Positions 1 through 9,067 of a stretch of 63,231 nt of DNA are shown piece after piece. Numbering within the stretch: position 1 is the first letter of the stretch; each line of letters opens with the position of its first letter. The stretch comes from Thalassococcus sp. S3 (GTDB lineage Bacteria > Pseudomonadota > Alphaproteobacteria > Rhodobacterales > Rhodobacteraceae): assembly GCF_004216475.1 (NCBI RefSeq), contig NZ_CP022305.1:1-63231 (forward strand), given 5' to 3'. A model generated the notes under the pieces. The model made no database searches and was not told the origin of the DNA. It worked only from the letters and a program-made list of their open reading frames with translations. A program made the position numbers and the translations under genes.

Positions 1-23
1 TGATCCTCCAGCCCTCTCGAAGA

Positions 24-118
24 AGGATTTTTTGAGTTATATTTTTGTTATTTTTATCGTTAAGGATCAAGTGCTCTCAACTTTTCCATTTTATTTCAAA
101 AGGTTGTCCCCTTCTTTT
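24..118. other. AT-rich stretch at plasmid origin (candidate unwinding element)
   Basis: This segment is strikingly rich in A and T, with runs such as GTTATATTTTTGTTATTTTT, in an otherwise GC-rich replicon. It lies directly before the iterons and the DnaA box and upstream of repA. AT-rich segments next to iterons are the usual site of strand opening in iteron plasmids; that role is inferred here. Confidence 0.5.
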
Positions 119-126
119 TTCCAAAG

Positions 127-188
127 GCGACTCTGATCCCCCGATCGTGCGACTCCGAACCCCCGACAAACCGACTCCGAAGCCCCGA
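127..188 (+). repeat. Three iterons, 22-bp period
   Basis: Three direct copies of an 18-bp motif, approximately GCGACTCCGAACCCCCGA, start at 127, 149 and 171, exactly 22 bp apart (two helical turns). Copies differ at only a few positions. A partial copy (GCGACTCGG) occurs at 249-257, just before the repA start. Spacing and position in front of a replication initiator gene make them likely RepA binding sites that serve as origin and copy-control elements. Confidence 0.75.
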
Positions 189-207
189 TTCAGCGGTGGA
201 CGCTATC

Positions 208-216
208 TGTGGATAA
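208..216 (-). promoter_or_regulatory. DnaA box
   Basis: TGTGGATAA on the plus strand is the exact complement of the consensus DnaA box TTATCCACA. It lies 20 bp after the last iteron and 60 bp before repA, as expected for an iteron plasmid origin that recruits host DnaA. Confidence 0.7.
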
Positions 217-276
217 CTCTACCCTGATCGTCACTGAAACCACGATGCGCGACTCGGGCAGGTTTAGGCATCAAAA

Positions 277-1272
277 ATGACGGCAGCGCTTTTACCGGAC
301 CGGCATCCCAACGGAGACTTTTTCCTCTGTGATGTCTTTGATGCCTTGCCCAAGGATGACCTCGCCTCGATGGAGCATCCGATCTTTTCGCTCTCCACCC
401 GTCCCGATCGCCGGGTGCTCAGCTATGTTCATAACGATGTCACGCTGGAAGTGACCCCCTCGGTCAAGGGCCGTGCCACGATCCATGACAAGGATATCCT
501 GATCTATTGCATCAGCCAGCTGATGGCGGGCCTGAACGCGGGCCAGCAGGTCAGCCGCACGCTGCATCTGAAGGCCCACGATCTTCTGGTGGCCACCAAT
601 CGCGAGACCTCGGGCGACAGTTACCGGCGTCTGCGCGAGGCATTCGAACGGCTGGCCGGCACCCGGATCACCACGAATATCGCGACCTCCGACATCGAGG
701 TGACATCCGGTTTCGGCCTGATCGAAAGCTGGCAGATCGTCCGCAAGAGCAAGGGCGGGCGCATGGTCAGCGTGATGGTCACGCTCAGCGAATGGCTTTA
801 CCGGGCGGTTCTGGCCAAATCGGTGCTGACGCTGAACCGGGACTATTTCCGCCTGCGCCGCCCGCTGGAACGCCGTCTTTACGAGCTGGCGCGCAAACAT
901 TGCGGGCGCCAATCCGAATGGCGGATCTCCATTCCGGTGCTGCACAAGAAATCGGGTTCGGTGTCGAACCGCCGGGTGTTCCGCGCCAAGGTGCGCGAGA
1001 TCATCGCCAAGGATCATCTGCCCGATTACACGCTCAGCGAAGAGCCGGGGGATATCCTGCGGGTCACCTCACGGGCCGATATTCTCGATCTCGCCGATGG
1101 TCCCGTCCTGTCGGCGGACACGCTGGCCCAGGCGCGCGATCTGTGGCCGGGGGCCGATATCTATGCATTGGAGGCGCGCTGGAAGGCCTGGTGGATCCGG
1201 ACGGGGCGGCCCCGCCTGAACAGCCCGGACCGCGCCTTTCTGGGGTGGTTGAAAGCGCAGGAGACGATCTGA
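277..1272 (+). CDS. repA: Plasmid replication initiator protein RepA (RPA family)
   Basis: A 331-aa initiator that would bind the adjacent iterons and start plasmid replication. The sequence fits the alphaproteobacterial RPA replication initiator family. The central part (SGDSYRRLREAFERLAGTRI, about residues 111-130) and a conserved C-terminal block (ALEARWKAWW, then SPDRAFLGWL) match the family pattern, and the length is typical. The ATG at 277 follows the iterons and DnaA box directly; no strong ribosome binding site is visible. With parA/parB at the far end of the window it forms a RepA-type replicon of the kind found in roseobacters. The RepA-I subtype is only a suggestion, from the rhamnose-operon gene content. 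Confidence 0.88.
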   Translation: MTAALLPDRHPNGDFFLCDVFDALPKDDLASMEHPIFSLSTRPDRRVLSYVHNDVTLEVTPSVKGRATIHDKDILIYCISQLMAGLNAGQQVSRTLHLKAHDLLVATNRETSGDSYRRLREAFERLAGTRITTNIATSDIEVTSGFGLIESWQIVRKSKGGRMVSVMVTLSEWLYRAVLAKSVLTLNRDYFRLRRPLERRLYELARKHCGRQSEWRISIPVLHKKSGSVSNRRVFRAKVREIIAKDHLPDYTLSEEPGDILRVTSRADILDLADGPVLSADTLAQARDLWPGADIYALEARWKAWWIRTGRPRLNSPDRAFLGWLKAQETI

Positions 1273-1288
1273 CCGAGACCCCGTGCCG

Positions 1289-1301
1289 TTAACGTTTAAC
1301 G
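1289..1301 (+). promoter_or_regulatory. Tandem TTAACG motif upstream of manC
   Basis: TTAACGTTTAACG holds two copies of TTAACG in the 78-bp gap between repA and manC. TTAA-containing half sites are typical of CtrA-type regulation in alphaproteobacteria, but the spacing here (7 bp start to start) is not canonical, so this is only a candidate regulatory site. Confidence 0.2.
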
Positions 1302-1350
1302 AGAAACGCCGTGCCATGATGATGCGGCAAAGCAACTGGATGATGACAGC

Positions 1351-2763
1351 ATGATCGTTCCCATTCTTCTCTGCGGCGGGTCGGGCACCCGGCTTTGGCC
1401 ACTGTCGCGCAAAAGCTACCCCAAGCAATTCGTGCCCCTGGTCGGGGAGGGCACGCTTTTTCAGGCTTCGGTCGAGCGTCTGAGCGGGGCGGCCTTTGCC
1501 CCGCCGCTCGTGCTCACCGGCGATGCGTTCCGCTTCATCGTGGCCGAACAGCTGGACGAGATCGGGGTCACGCCCTCGGCGATCCTGATCGAGCCGGAGG
1601 CCCGCAACACCGCCCCCGCCATCCTGGCGGCCGCGCTTTATCTGCAGGCCAGTCAGCCCGACGCGGTGATGCTGGTGGCCCCGTCCGATCACGTCATTCC
1701 CCAAAGCGATGCCTTCCAGGCCGCCGCGGCCCGGGGGTTGGCCCTGGCCCAGGCGGGCCGGATCGTGACATTCGGCATCACACCGGTCCGGCCAGAGACG
1801 GGATATGGCTATCTCGAACTGGCGGAGGCGCCGGGGGAAGACGCGGCAGATCTTGTCCGTTTCGTGGAAAAACCGGATCACGACCGGGCCGCCGAGATGC
1901 TGGCGACCGGCCGCTATCTCTGGAATGCCGGGATTTTCATGTTCTCGGTCTCCACCCTGGTGCGCGCCTATGAAGCCCATGCCCCGGATCTGGTGCCGGG
2001 CGTGCGCGATGCCGTGGCACAAGCCAGCACCGATCTCAGCTTCGTGCGGCTCGCGCCCGCGCCATGGGAGGGGCTGGACGATGTGTCGATCGATTACGCG
2101 GTGATGGAAAAGGCCGAAGCCCTGTCGGTCATCCCCTTCGATGCGGGCTGGTCGGATCTGGGCGACTGGGCTTCGGTCCAGCGCGAATTGCAGGCCGGTC
2201 CCGACGGGGTCGCGCAATCCGGACCGGTCACAGCGCTTGATTGTCACAACAGCCTTTTGCGCTCCGAGAGCGAAAACCTGGAACTTGTGGGCATCGGGCT
2301 GACCGACATCGTGGCGGTGGCCACGCCCGATGCCGTCCTGGTGGCCGATGCCAGCCGCGCGCAGGACGTGCGCCAGGCGGTCACCGCGCTCAAGGCCAAG
2401 GAGGCCAGGCAGGCCACTGACTTTCCCCGCGATCACCGGCCCTGGGGGCATTTCGAGACCCTTGCCCTCTCGGATCGCTTCCAGGTCAAGCGCATCGTGG
2501 TCAAACCCGGCGCGGCCCTAAGCCTGCAAAGCCATTTCCACCGATCCGAGCATTGGATCGTCGTGCAGGGCACCGCCCGCGTTACCATCGACGACGAGGT
2601 CAGGCTTGTGACGGAAAACCAATCCGTCTACATCCCGCTCGGCGCCGTGCACCGGATGGAAAATCCCGGCAAGGTCGAAATGGTGCTGATCGAAGTGCAG
2701 ACCGGCAGCTATCTGGGTGAGGACGACATTGTGCGCTACGAGGATATCTACGCGCGCCAGTGA
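1351..2763 (+). CDS. manC: Mannose-1-phosphate guanylyltransferase / mannose-6-phosphate isomerase
   Basis: A 470-aa bifunctional enzyme of usual length that makes GDP-mannose from mannose-1-phosphate and GTP and can interconvert fructose-6-P and mannose-6-P. The N-terminal nucleotidyltransferase starts with LLCGGSGTRLWPLSRKSYPK (residues 6-25), the sugar-nucleotide pyrophosphorylase signature. The C-terminal cupin of type II phosphomannose isomerase covers about residues 360-470, with SHFHRSEHW as the metal-site region. It opens the run manC-gmd-fcl and supplies GDP-mannose to both following enzymes. The gap to gmd is 85 bp and contains a small hairpin. Cytoplasmic. Confidence 0.93.
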   Translation: MIVPILLCGGSGTRLWPLSRKSYPKQFVPLVGEGTLFQASVERLSGAAFAPPLVLTGDAFRFIVAEQLDEIGVTPSAILIEPEARNTAPAILAAALYLQASQPDAVMLVAPSDHVIPQSDAFQAAAARGLALAQAGRIVTFGITPVRPETGYGYLELAEAPGEDAADLVRFVEKPDHDRAAEMLATGRYLWNAGIFMFSVSTLVRAYEAHAPDLVPGVRDAVAQASTDLSFVRLAPAPWEGLDDVSIDYAVMEKAEALSVIPFDAGWSDLGDWASVQRELQAGPDGVAQSGPVTALDCHNSLLRSESENLELVGIGLTDIVAVATPDAVLVADASRAQDVRQAVTALKAKEARQATDFPRDHRPWGHFETLALSDRFQVKRIVVKPGAALSLQSHFHRSEHWIVVQGTARVTIDDEVRLVTENQSVYIPLGAVHRMENPGKVEMVLIEVQTGSYLGEDDIVRYEDIYARQ

Positions 2764-2802
2764 CCTCCCGCGCTTTCGGTGACCGGAGCCGGGCCCGCAG
2801 CG

Positions 2803-2824
2803 GCAGGCCGGATCCCTGGCCTGC
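2803..2824 (+). promoter_or_regulatory. Small hairpin between manC and gmd
   Basis: GCAGGCC and GGCCTGC form a 7-bp perfect stem with an 8-nt loop in the manC-gmd gap. No U-run follows, so it may be an RNA processing or stability element rather than a terminator. Confidence 0.25.
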
Positions 2825-2848
2825 GGGAAGACAAATGAAGAGACGAGC

Positions 2849-3913
2849 ATGAAGACAGCGTTGATATCGGGGGTGACGGGGCAGGACGGCAGCTATCTGG
2901 CGCAGCTTCTGCTGGAAAAGGGATATGCGGTGCATGGCATCAAGCGCCGCTCATCCTCGTTCAACACCGAACGCATCGACCATCTCTATCAGGACCCGCA
3001 TGAGCAGAATGTCCGCTTCCATCTGCATTACGGGGATCTGACGGATGCCACCAACCTGATCCGCCTGATCCAGGACGTGCAGCCCGACGAGATCTACAAT
3101 CTCGCCGCCCAATCCCATGTTCAGGTGAGTTTCGAGACCCCGGAATACACCGCCAATGCCGACGGCATCGGGACCCTGCGCCTGCTGGAGGCCCTGCGCA
3201 TCCTCAATCTTCAGGACCGCTGCCGATTCTACCAGGCCTCCACGTCCGAGCTTTACGGGCTGGTCCAGCAGGTGCCGCAGACCGAGACCACGCCATTCTA
3301 TCCCCGCAGCCCCTATGCGGTGGCCAAGCTTTATGCCTACTGGATCACGGTCAATTACCGCGAGGCCTATGGCATACACGCCTCCAACGGGATCCTCTTC
3401 AACCATGAAAGCCCGGTGCGGGGAGAGACATTCGTCACCCGCAAGATCACCCGGGCCGTGGCGGCCATCCATCTGGGTCTGCAGGATCGGCTTTATCTGG
3501 GCAATCTCGACGCGCAGCGCGACTGGGGCCACGCCCGGGATTATGTCGAGGGGATGTGGCGCATCGTGCAGCAGGATACCCCGGACGATTACGTGCTGGC
3601 CACCGGCGAGACCCACAGCGTGCGCAGCTTTGTCGAACTGGCCTTCGCCGAGGTCGGCCTGACGCTGGACTGGCGCGGCGAAGGGGTTGACGAGCGCGGT
3701 TATGAGGCCGGGACCGATCGCTGCCTTGTCGCCATCAACCCGCGCTATTTCCGGCCCACCGAGGTCGATCTGCTGATCGGGGATCCGGCCAAGGCCCGCG
3801 ACAGGCTGGGCTGGACCCACAAGATCGGGCTTGGGGAGATGACGGCCGAGATGGTGCGCTCTGATCTTGAGGTCGTGCGCCGCGAACAGGACCGCAAGGA
3901 CCGGCACGGCTAG
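2849..3913 (+). CDS. gmd: GDP-mannose 4,6-dehydratase
   Basis: A 354-aa short-chain dehydrogenase/reductase that converts GDP-D-mannose to GDP-4-keto-6-deoxy-mannose. The Rossmann motif [11 protein letters not shown] is at residues 8-18, followed by the NADP-type segment [17 protein letters not shown] typical of Gmd. The STSELYG motif precedes the catalytic YAVAK (Tyr156, Lys160). It ends 2 bp before fcl and is certainly co-transcribed with it. Product flow goes to GDP-L-fucose through fcl. Cytoplasmic. Confidence 0.95.
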   Translation: MKTALISGVTGQDGSYLAQLLLEKGYAVHGIKRRSSSFNTERIDHLYQDPHEQNVRFHLHYGDLTDATNLIRLIQDVQPDEIYNLAAQSHVQVSFETPEYTANADGIGTLRLLEALRILNLQDRCRFYQASTSELYGLVQQVPQTETTPFYPRSPYAVAKLYAYWITVNYREAYGIHASNGILFNHESPVRGETFVTRKITRAVAAIHLGLQDRLYLGNLDAQRDWGHARDYVEGMWRIVQQDTPDDYVLATGETHSVRSFVELAFAEVGLTLDWRGEGVDERGYEAGTDRCLVAINPRYFRPTEVDLLIGDPAKARDRLGWTHKIGLGEMTAEMVRSDLEVVRREQDRKDRHG

Positions 3914-3915
3914 CG

Positions 3916-4848
3916 ATGGTCTATACGCTCGACACCAAACGGATCTGGGTCGCCGGCCATCGCGGCATGGTGGGGCGCGCCGTGGTGCGCCGCCTGCAGG
4001 CGGAGCCCTGCGAGATCCTGACCGCGGGCCGGGACGTGGTCGACCTGACCCGCCAGGCCGACGTGGCGGACTGGATGCAGGCCGAGCGGCCCGATGCGAT
4101 CATCCTCTGCGCGGCCCGGGTCGGCGGTATTCATGCCAACGACACCTATCCGGTCGATTTTCTTTACGAAAACCTGATGATCGAGGCCAATGTCATCCAC
4201 GCCGCATATCAGGCGGGGGTGGAGAAGCTGCTCTTTCTGGGCTCTTCCTGCATCTATCCGAAATTCGCCGAACAGCCCCTGCGCGAAGAGGCGTTGCTGA
4301 CCGGCCCGCTTGAGCCCACCAATGAATGGTACGCCATCGCCAAGATCGCGGGCATCAAGCTGTGTCAGGCCTATCGCAAGCAATACGGGGCCGATTTCAT
4401 CTCGGCCCAGCCCACCAATCTTTACGGGCCCGGCGACAATTACGACCTGCAGACGAGCCATGTTTTGCCGGCGCTTTTGCGCAAGGTGCACGAGGCCCGG
4501 CGCGACGGGGCGCCGTCGGTCACGCTTTGGGGCAGCGGCACGCCGTTGCGGGAATTTTTGCATGTGGACGATCTGGCCGATGCGCTGGTCTTTTTGCTGA
4601 AATCCTATTCGGGGGAGATCCCGCTGAATGTGGGTTCCGGGGTCGAGGTGTCGATCCGTGAACTGGCCGAAACCATCATCGATGTTGTGGGTTATGAGGC
4701 CGCGCTTCTTTTCGATCCGACCAAGCCCGACGGCACCCCGCGCAAGCTGATGGACAGCAGCCGCCTGCACGCTTTGGGCTGGAACCGGGCCCGACCGCTG
4801 GCAGAGGGCATTGCCGACACCTACCGGCATTATCTGGACACGCTCTGA
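3916..4848 (+). CDS. fcl: GDP-L-fucose synthase
   Basis: A 310-aa epimerase-reductase that converts GDP-4-keto-6-deoxymannose to GDP-L-fucose. The nucleotide-binding motif AGHRGMVG (about 13-20), the FLGSSCIYPK block and the catalytic YAIAK (Tyr139, Lys143) are all those of the Fcl/WcaG family. The start lies 2 bp after the gmd stop, so translation is probably coupled. The plasmid can therefore provide activated L-fucose for a surface polysaccharide. Confidence 0.95.
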   Translation: MVYTLDTKRIWVAGHRGMVGRAVVRRLQAEPCEILTAGRDVVDLTRQADVADWMQAERPDAIILCAARVGGIHANDTYPVDFLYENLMIEANVIHAAYQAGVEKLLFLGSSCIYPKFAEQPLREEALLTGPLEPTNEWYAIAKIAGIKLCQAYRKQYGADFISAQPTNLYGPGDNYDLQTSHVLPALLRKVHEARRDGAPSVTLWGSGTPLREFLHVDDLADALVFLLKSYSGEIPLNVGSGVEVSIRELAETIIDVVGYEAALLFDPTKPDGTPRKLMDSSRLHALGWNRARPLAEGIADTYRHYLDTL

Positions 4849-4901
4849 GCCAAGCAAGGCCTTGCCGGTCTGCGCGGTTTCGGCCATGGCAATCGGGATA
4901 G

Positions 4902-6119
<1,218 letters not shown>

Positions 6120-6302
6120 GAGACGGGCCGGGATAAGAGCCGGGTCGGGCACGCGCTTGACAGGCTCAAGAGGATCACCGATGGCTGGGGATATCTTTTA
6201 TGTCTTTGCGACGACGTCTGAAGCGGACAGGTAAATGACGGTTCTGGTCATACGTATTAAAGGCTTCAGCCCTTACCCCGTTTCCGGTGACCGGTCCGCG
6301 CG

Positions 6303-7271
6303 ATGACCGACCCCGCCCCGTCAAAGATGCGCCTTGCCGCGCTCGTGGTCACCCATAACCGGCTCGACAAGCTGCGCGAGACCGTGGCGCGCCTTCTGGC
6401 CGAACCGCTCGATCATCTTCTGGTGGTCGACAACCTGTCGACCGACGGCACCCGGGACTGGCTGGCCGGCCAGACCGATCCGCGCCTCGATGTGCTGCTG
6501 CTCGAGGATAATCTGGGCGGGGCCGGCGGGTTCGAGCTGGGCTTGCGGGCGATCCAGGACCGGTTCGATCCCGACTGGACGGTGCTGATGGATGACGATG
6601 CCCGCCCCGAACCCGGCACCTTCGCGGCGTTCCGGGCAGAGGACTGGTCGGGCTGGACGGCCGTGGCCGGGGCGGCCTTTTATCCCGATGGCCGGATCTG
6701 TGAAACCAACCGGCCCTGGATCAACCCCTTCTGGCATGCCCGCGCCTTTCTGCGCACGCTGATCGGGGGCGGACGGATGGGGTTTCACCTGCCCGACAGC
6801 GCCTATGACACCGAAACGCCCCGGAAGATCGACGGCGCGTCCTTTGTCGGACTGTTCTTGTCCCGCGCCGCCATCGATATGGCGGGCTATCCCGACGGGC
6901 GCCTCTTCATCTATGCCGACGACTCGATCTATACGCTGGAGCTGAGCCGGGCCGGCGGGCGGATCGCCTTCGTGCCGGGCCTGCGGTTCGAACATGATTG
7001 CTCGACCCTGGCCCCCGAAGGTCCCAAGATCTATCGGCCGCTCTGGAAGATCTATTACATCTACCGCAACGGGCTGATCCTGTATCACCGCGCTGCCGGG
7101 CCGGTCTGGTTCTGGTGCGCGCTGCCGGTGGTTTTGCTGAAATGGACCCTGGCCGGGCGCCCCTATGGTGAGGACCGCCCGCAATATTATCGCTATCTGA
7201 TGTCCGCAATCCGCGACGCGCTCTTCCGCCGCCGGGCGTCTCTGGAACAACAAAAGGTGAAAATGCCATGA
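6303..7271 (+). CDS. GT2 glycosyltransferase, probable galactofuranosyltransferase
   Basis: A 322-aa GT-A fold family 2 glycosyltransferase. Visible motifs are LVVTHNR near the N-terminus, NLGGAGGF (70-77), the metal/nucleotide motif MDDDA (Asp97-99) and a C-terminal IYYIYRNGLIL. The NLGGAGGF block and the C-terminal RN motif resemble GlfT1-type galactofuranosyltransferases, and glf lies immediately upstream, so transfer of Galf is inferred; rhamnosyl transfer is an alternative. The stop overlaps the start of the next sulfotransferase gene (ATGA at 7268-7271), so the two are probably translationally coupled and may act on the same sugar. Likely cytoplasmic or at the inner face of the membrane. 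Confidence 0.82.
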   Translation: MTDPAPSKMRLAALVVTHNRLDKLRETVARLLAEPLDHLLVVDNLSTDGTRDWLAGQTDPRLDVLLLEDNLGGAGGFELGLRAIQDRFDPDWTVLMDDDARPEPGTFAAFRAEDWSGWTAVAGAAFYPDGRICETNRPWINPFWHARAFLRTLIGGGRMGFHLPDSAYDTETPRKIDGASFVGLFLSRAAIDMAGYPDGRLFIYADDSIYTLELSRAGGRIAFVPGLRFEHDCSTLAPEGPKIYRPLWKIYYIYRNGLILYHRAAGPVWFWCALPVVLLKWTLAGRPYGEDRPQYYRYLMSAIRDALFRRRASLEQQKVKMP

Positions 7272-8176
7272 AAACATTCCTGCTTGGTGTCGGTGCTCAG
7301 AAAGGCGGAACGACCTGGGTGTTCCAGTATCTCGAACGTCACCCGGAATGCCAAATGGGCGTGGTGAAGGAAAAGGCCGTTTTCAACGCGTCTTTCGCCA
7401 CCGGAGATACCAAGACCCGCAGGCTGCAAAAGATCGATTATCTCCAGACCGTGCTTGGCGAATACAGACAGGCCGTCAAGCAATCCAACCCCAAGCTGGG
7501 ACCCAGCCCCGAAGCCCTGATGGAGCGGTTCGAGATCATCGCCGCCGAGGCCGATCCAAACGTCTATATCCAGCTTTTCGAACGCTTGTGGGCCCGGCCC
7601 GGAACCAAGCTCGTGGGCGATATCACGCCATCCTATTCGATGCTGAATGTCGAGGAGCTGACCCAGATCAGGCAGCTTCTGGAGAGCAACGGGTTTCACG
7701 TCAAACCCGTCCTTCTGATGCGCGACCCGCTGGAGCGGTGTTATTCCGCGATCCGCATGGGGGACCGCAACGCCCAGCAGCAAGGGCGCGCGCCCAAGAA
7801 GCCGGCCGCCGAACGGTTTGCCGAAGCCGCGGTGCAGGACTGGTGCCTGCACCGCACGCAATACGACGTCATCGTGCCCAACCTCGAAACGGTTTTCGGG
7901 CGCGACAACATCTACTTTGGGTTCTACGAAACCTTCTTTTCGGACGAAGAGGTGTTTCGCCTCTGCGATTTCCTTGGCATCGAGCGCGTCGCGCCGAACC
8001 TGGACAAACTGGCCAATTACTCGCCGCGCACATCCGAGCCGTCGGCGGAACAACTTGCCACCGTCCGGGCCTTCTACGACCCCACCTACAGCTATTGCGC
8101 GGACAGGTTCGGCGCGGATTTCATCGACCGGATCTGGCCGCATGCCAATCTGGGCAGCGTCGTCGGAGAGGTGTAA
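7268..8176 (+). CDS. Sulfotransferase family protein
   Basis: A 302-aa PAPS-dependent sulfotransferase candidate. The 5'-phosphosulfate loop is GAQKGGTTWV (residues 9-18) with the expected Lys; the 3'-phosphate segment is LLMRDPLERCYSAIR (Arg152, Ser160). The C-terminal half carries an FGFYE..F..EE..RLCDFLGI segment common in this superfamily. It overlaps the upstream GT2 gene by 4 bp. The acceptor is unknown; context implies a polysaccharide sugar. The next gene is on the opposite strand and convergent, 26 bp away. Confidence 0.85.
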   Translation: MKTFLLGVGAQKGGTTWVFQYLERHPECQMGVVKEKAVFNASFATGDTKTRRLQKIDYLQTVLGEYRQAVKQSNPKLGPSPEALMERFEIIAAEADPNVYIQLFERLWARPGTKLVGDITPSYSMLNVEELTQIRQLLESNGFHVKPVLLMRDPLERCYSAIRMGDRNAQQQGRAPKKPAAERFAEAAVQDWCLHRTQYDVIVPNLETVFGRDNIYFGFYETFFSDEEVFRLCDFLGIERVAPNLDKLANYSPRTSEPSAEQLATVRAFYDPTYSYCADRFGADFIDRIWPHANLGSVVGEV

Positions 8177-8202
8177 CCAGGCGCTTGGCTACGGCTGGTG
8201 GC

Positions 8203-8958
8203 TCAGGCCACCACTTCGCGGGACAGGATATCGCGTGCTTCGGCAATGCCGGGCACATAAGGCTCGATCACTTTTGAATTCTGGCCGGGCTGGTTGGAAA
8301 AGGTCGCCAGGTTGGGATCTTCCGCCTCGATCCGGAGCCCCAGATATTTCGCGATTTCGATCGCCTGGGTCTCGATCGGTGTCTGACCTTTATAGAGCTC
8401 CTCGAAGACAAGCCATTTATACGGGATCTCCTTGTAGCGCAGCACCGACAGCGTCTGGCCCAGAATACCGGCATCCAGAAGATAGCGCTGCTTGACCTCG
8501 TGAAGCTGGATCGGATTGGGTTTGGTCTGACCGGCCATGATATTGCGATAGATCTGCCTGGCTTCATCCGGCCCCCAGGCCCCGGTGGATTGTGCCAGGA
8601 ACAGAGAGATCAGTCGGCTGGTCTCATCTCTGCGGGTCAGAAGCATCAGGCGGTATTGCCGTTCATGGCAGGCCGTTATGAGCTCCTGTGTGAGCACACC
8701 GGGTACAACCTCGATACAATGCTTGATGTTCGGGCGGGATTGCAGGGCCTCGCCAAGTTTGCTCCGCAGAAGGTCTACGTTCTTGGTTCTTTTGAACTCT
8801 TCGGTGATCCCGCCCCAGACCCGGTCCGGATTGAACGGCTCATGCTCTTTCGTGGCAAAGGAGGAAACTTCCGATAGAAACGTCGTCAGTGATGTGCCAC
8901 CCGTCCGCCGCAGGGTTAGGATCAGATAAGGGTGTTCAGGCAAATCTTGGTGTTCCAT
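8203..8958 (-). CDS. Sulfotransferase-like protein, RTGGT type
   Basis: A 251-aa protein with a PAPS-loop-like LRRTGGTSL at residues 16-24 and a 3'-phosphate-like segment TRRDETSRLIS at 108-118. It is a clear relative of the protein at 35717-36544: both share E(H/Q)EPFN after the loop, a block NIKHC.E.VP and a WGP segment, which marks a small plasmid subfamily. It is convergent with the sulfotransferase at 7268 and divergent from the GT2 gene at 9068. Sulfation of a glycan is inferred; the substrate is unknown. Confidence 0.75.
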   Translation of the reverse strand: MEHQDLPEHPYLILTLRRTGGTSLTTFLSEVSSFATKEHEPFNPDRVWGGITEEFKRTKNVDLLRSKLGEALQSRPNIKHCIEVVPGVLTQELITACHERQYRLMLLTRRDETSRLISLFLAQSTGAWGPDEARQIYRNIMAGQTKPNPIQLHEVKQRYLLDAGILGQTLSVLRYKEIPYKWLVFEELYKGQTPIETQAIEIAKYLGLRIEAEDPNLATFSNQPGQNSKVIEPYVPGIAEARDILSREVVA

Positions 8959-9067
8959 TTTCGATCTGTTCGTCTACTGCTTCTACTATATTACTTTCGG
9001 ATGTCCACAATCACGGTTCTTCCCGATATCGCAGGCAGGGTGGGCGCCCTTTAGGGGAGTTTTTTGC

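Noticed and set aside
45..227. Short open frame of 60 codons within the origin
   Set aside because: It overlaps the AT-rich stretch, iterons and DnaA box, has no convincing ribosome site and no protein-like composition.
4854..4865. 12-bp palindrome GCAAGGCCTTGC after fcl
   Set aside because: Too short to form a useful hairpin (no loop), single copy, and without context suggesting an operator.
6157..6162. TTGACA upstream of the GT2 gene as a sigma-70 promoter
   Set aside because: No acceptable -10 element is found at 16-18 bp, so the match alone is not enough.
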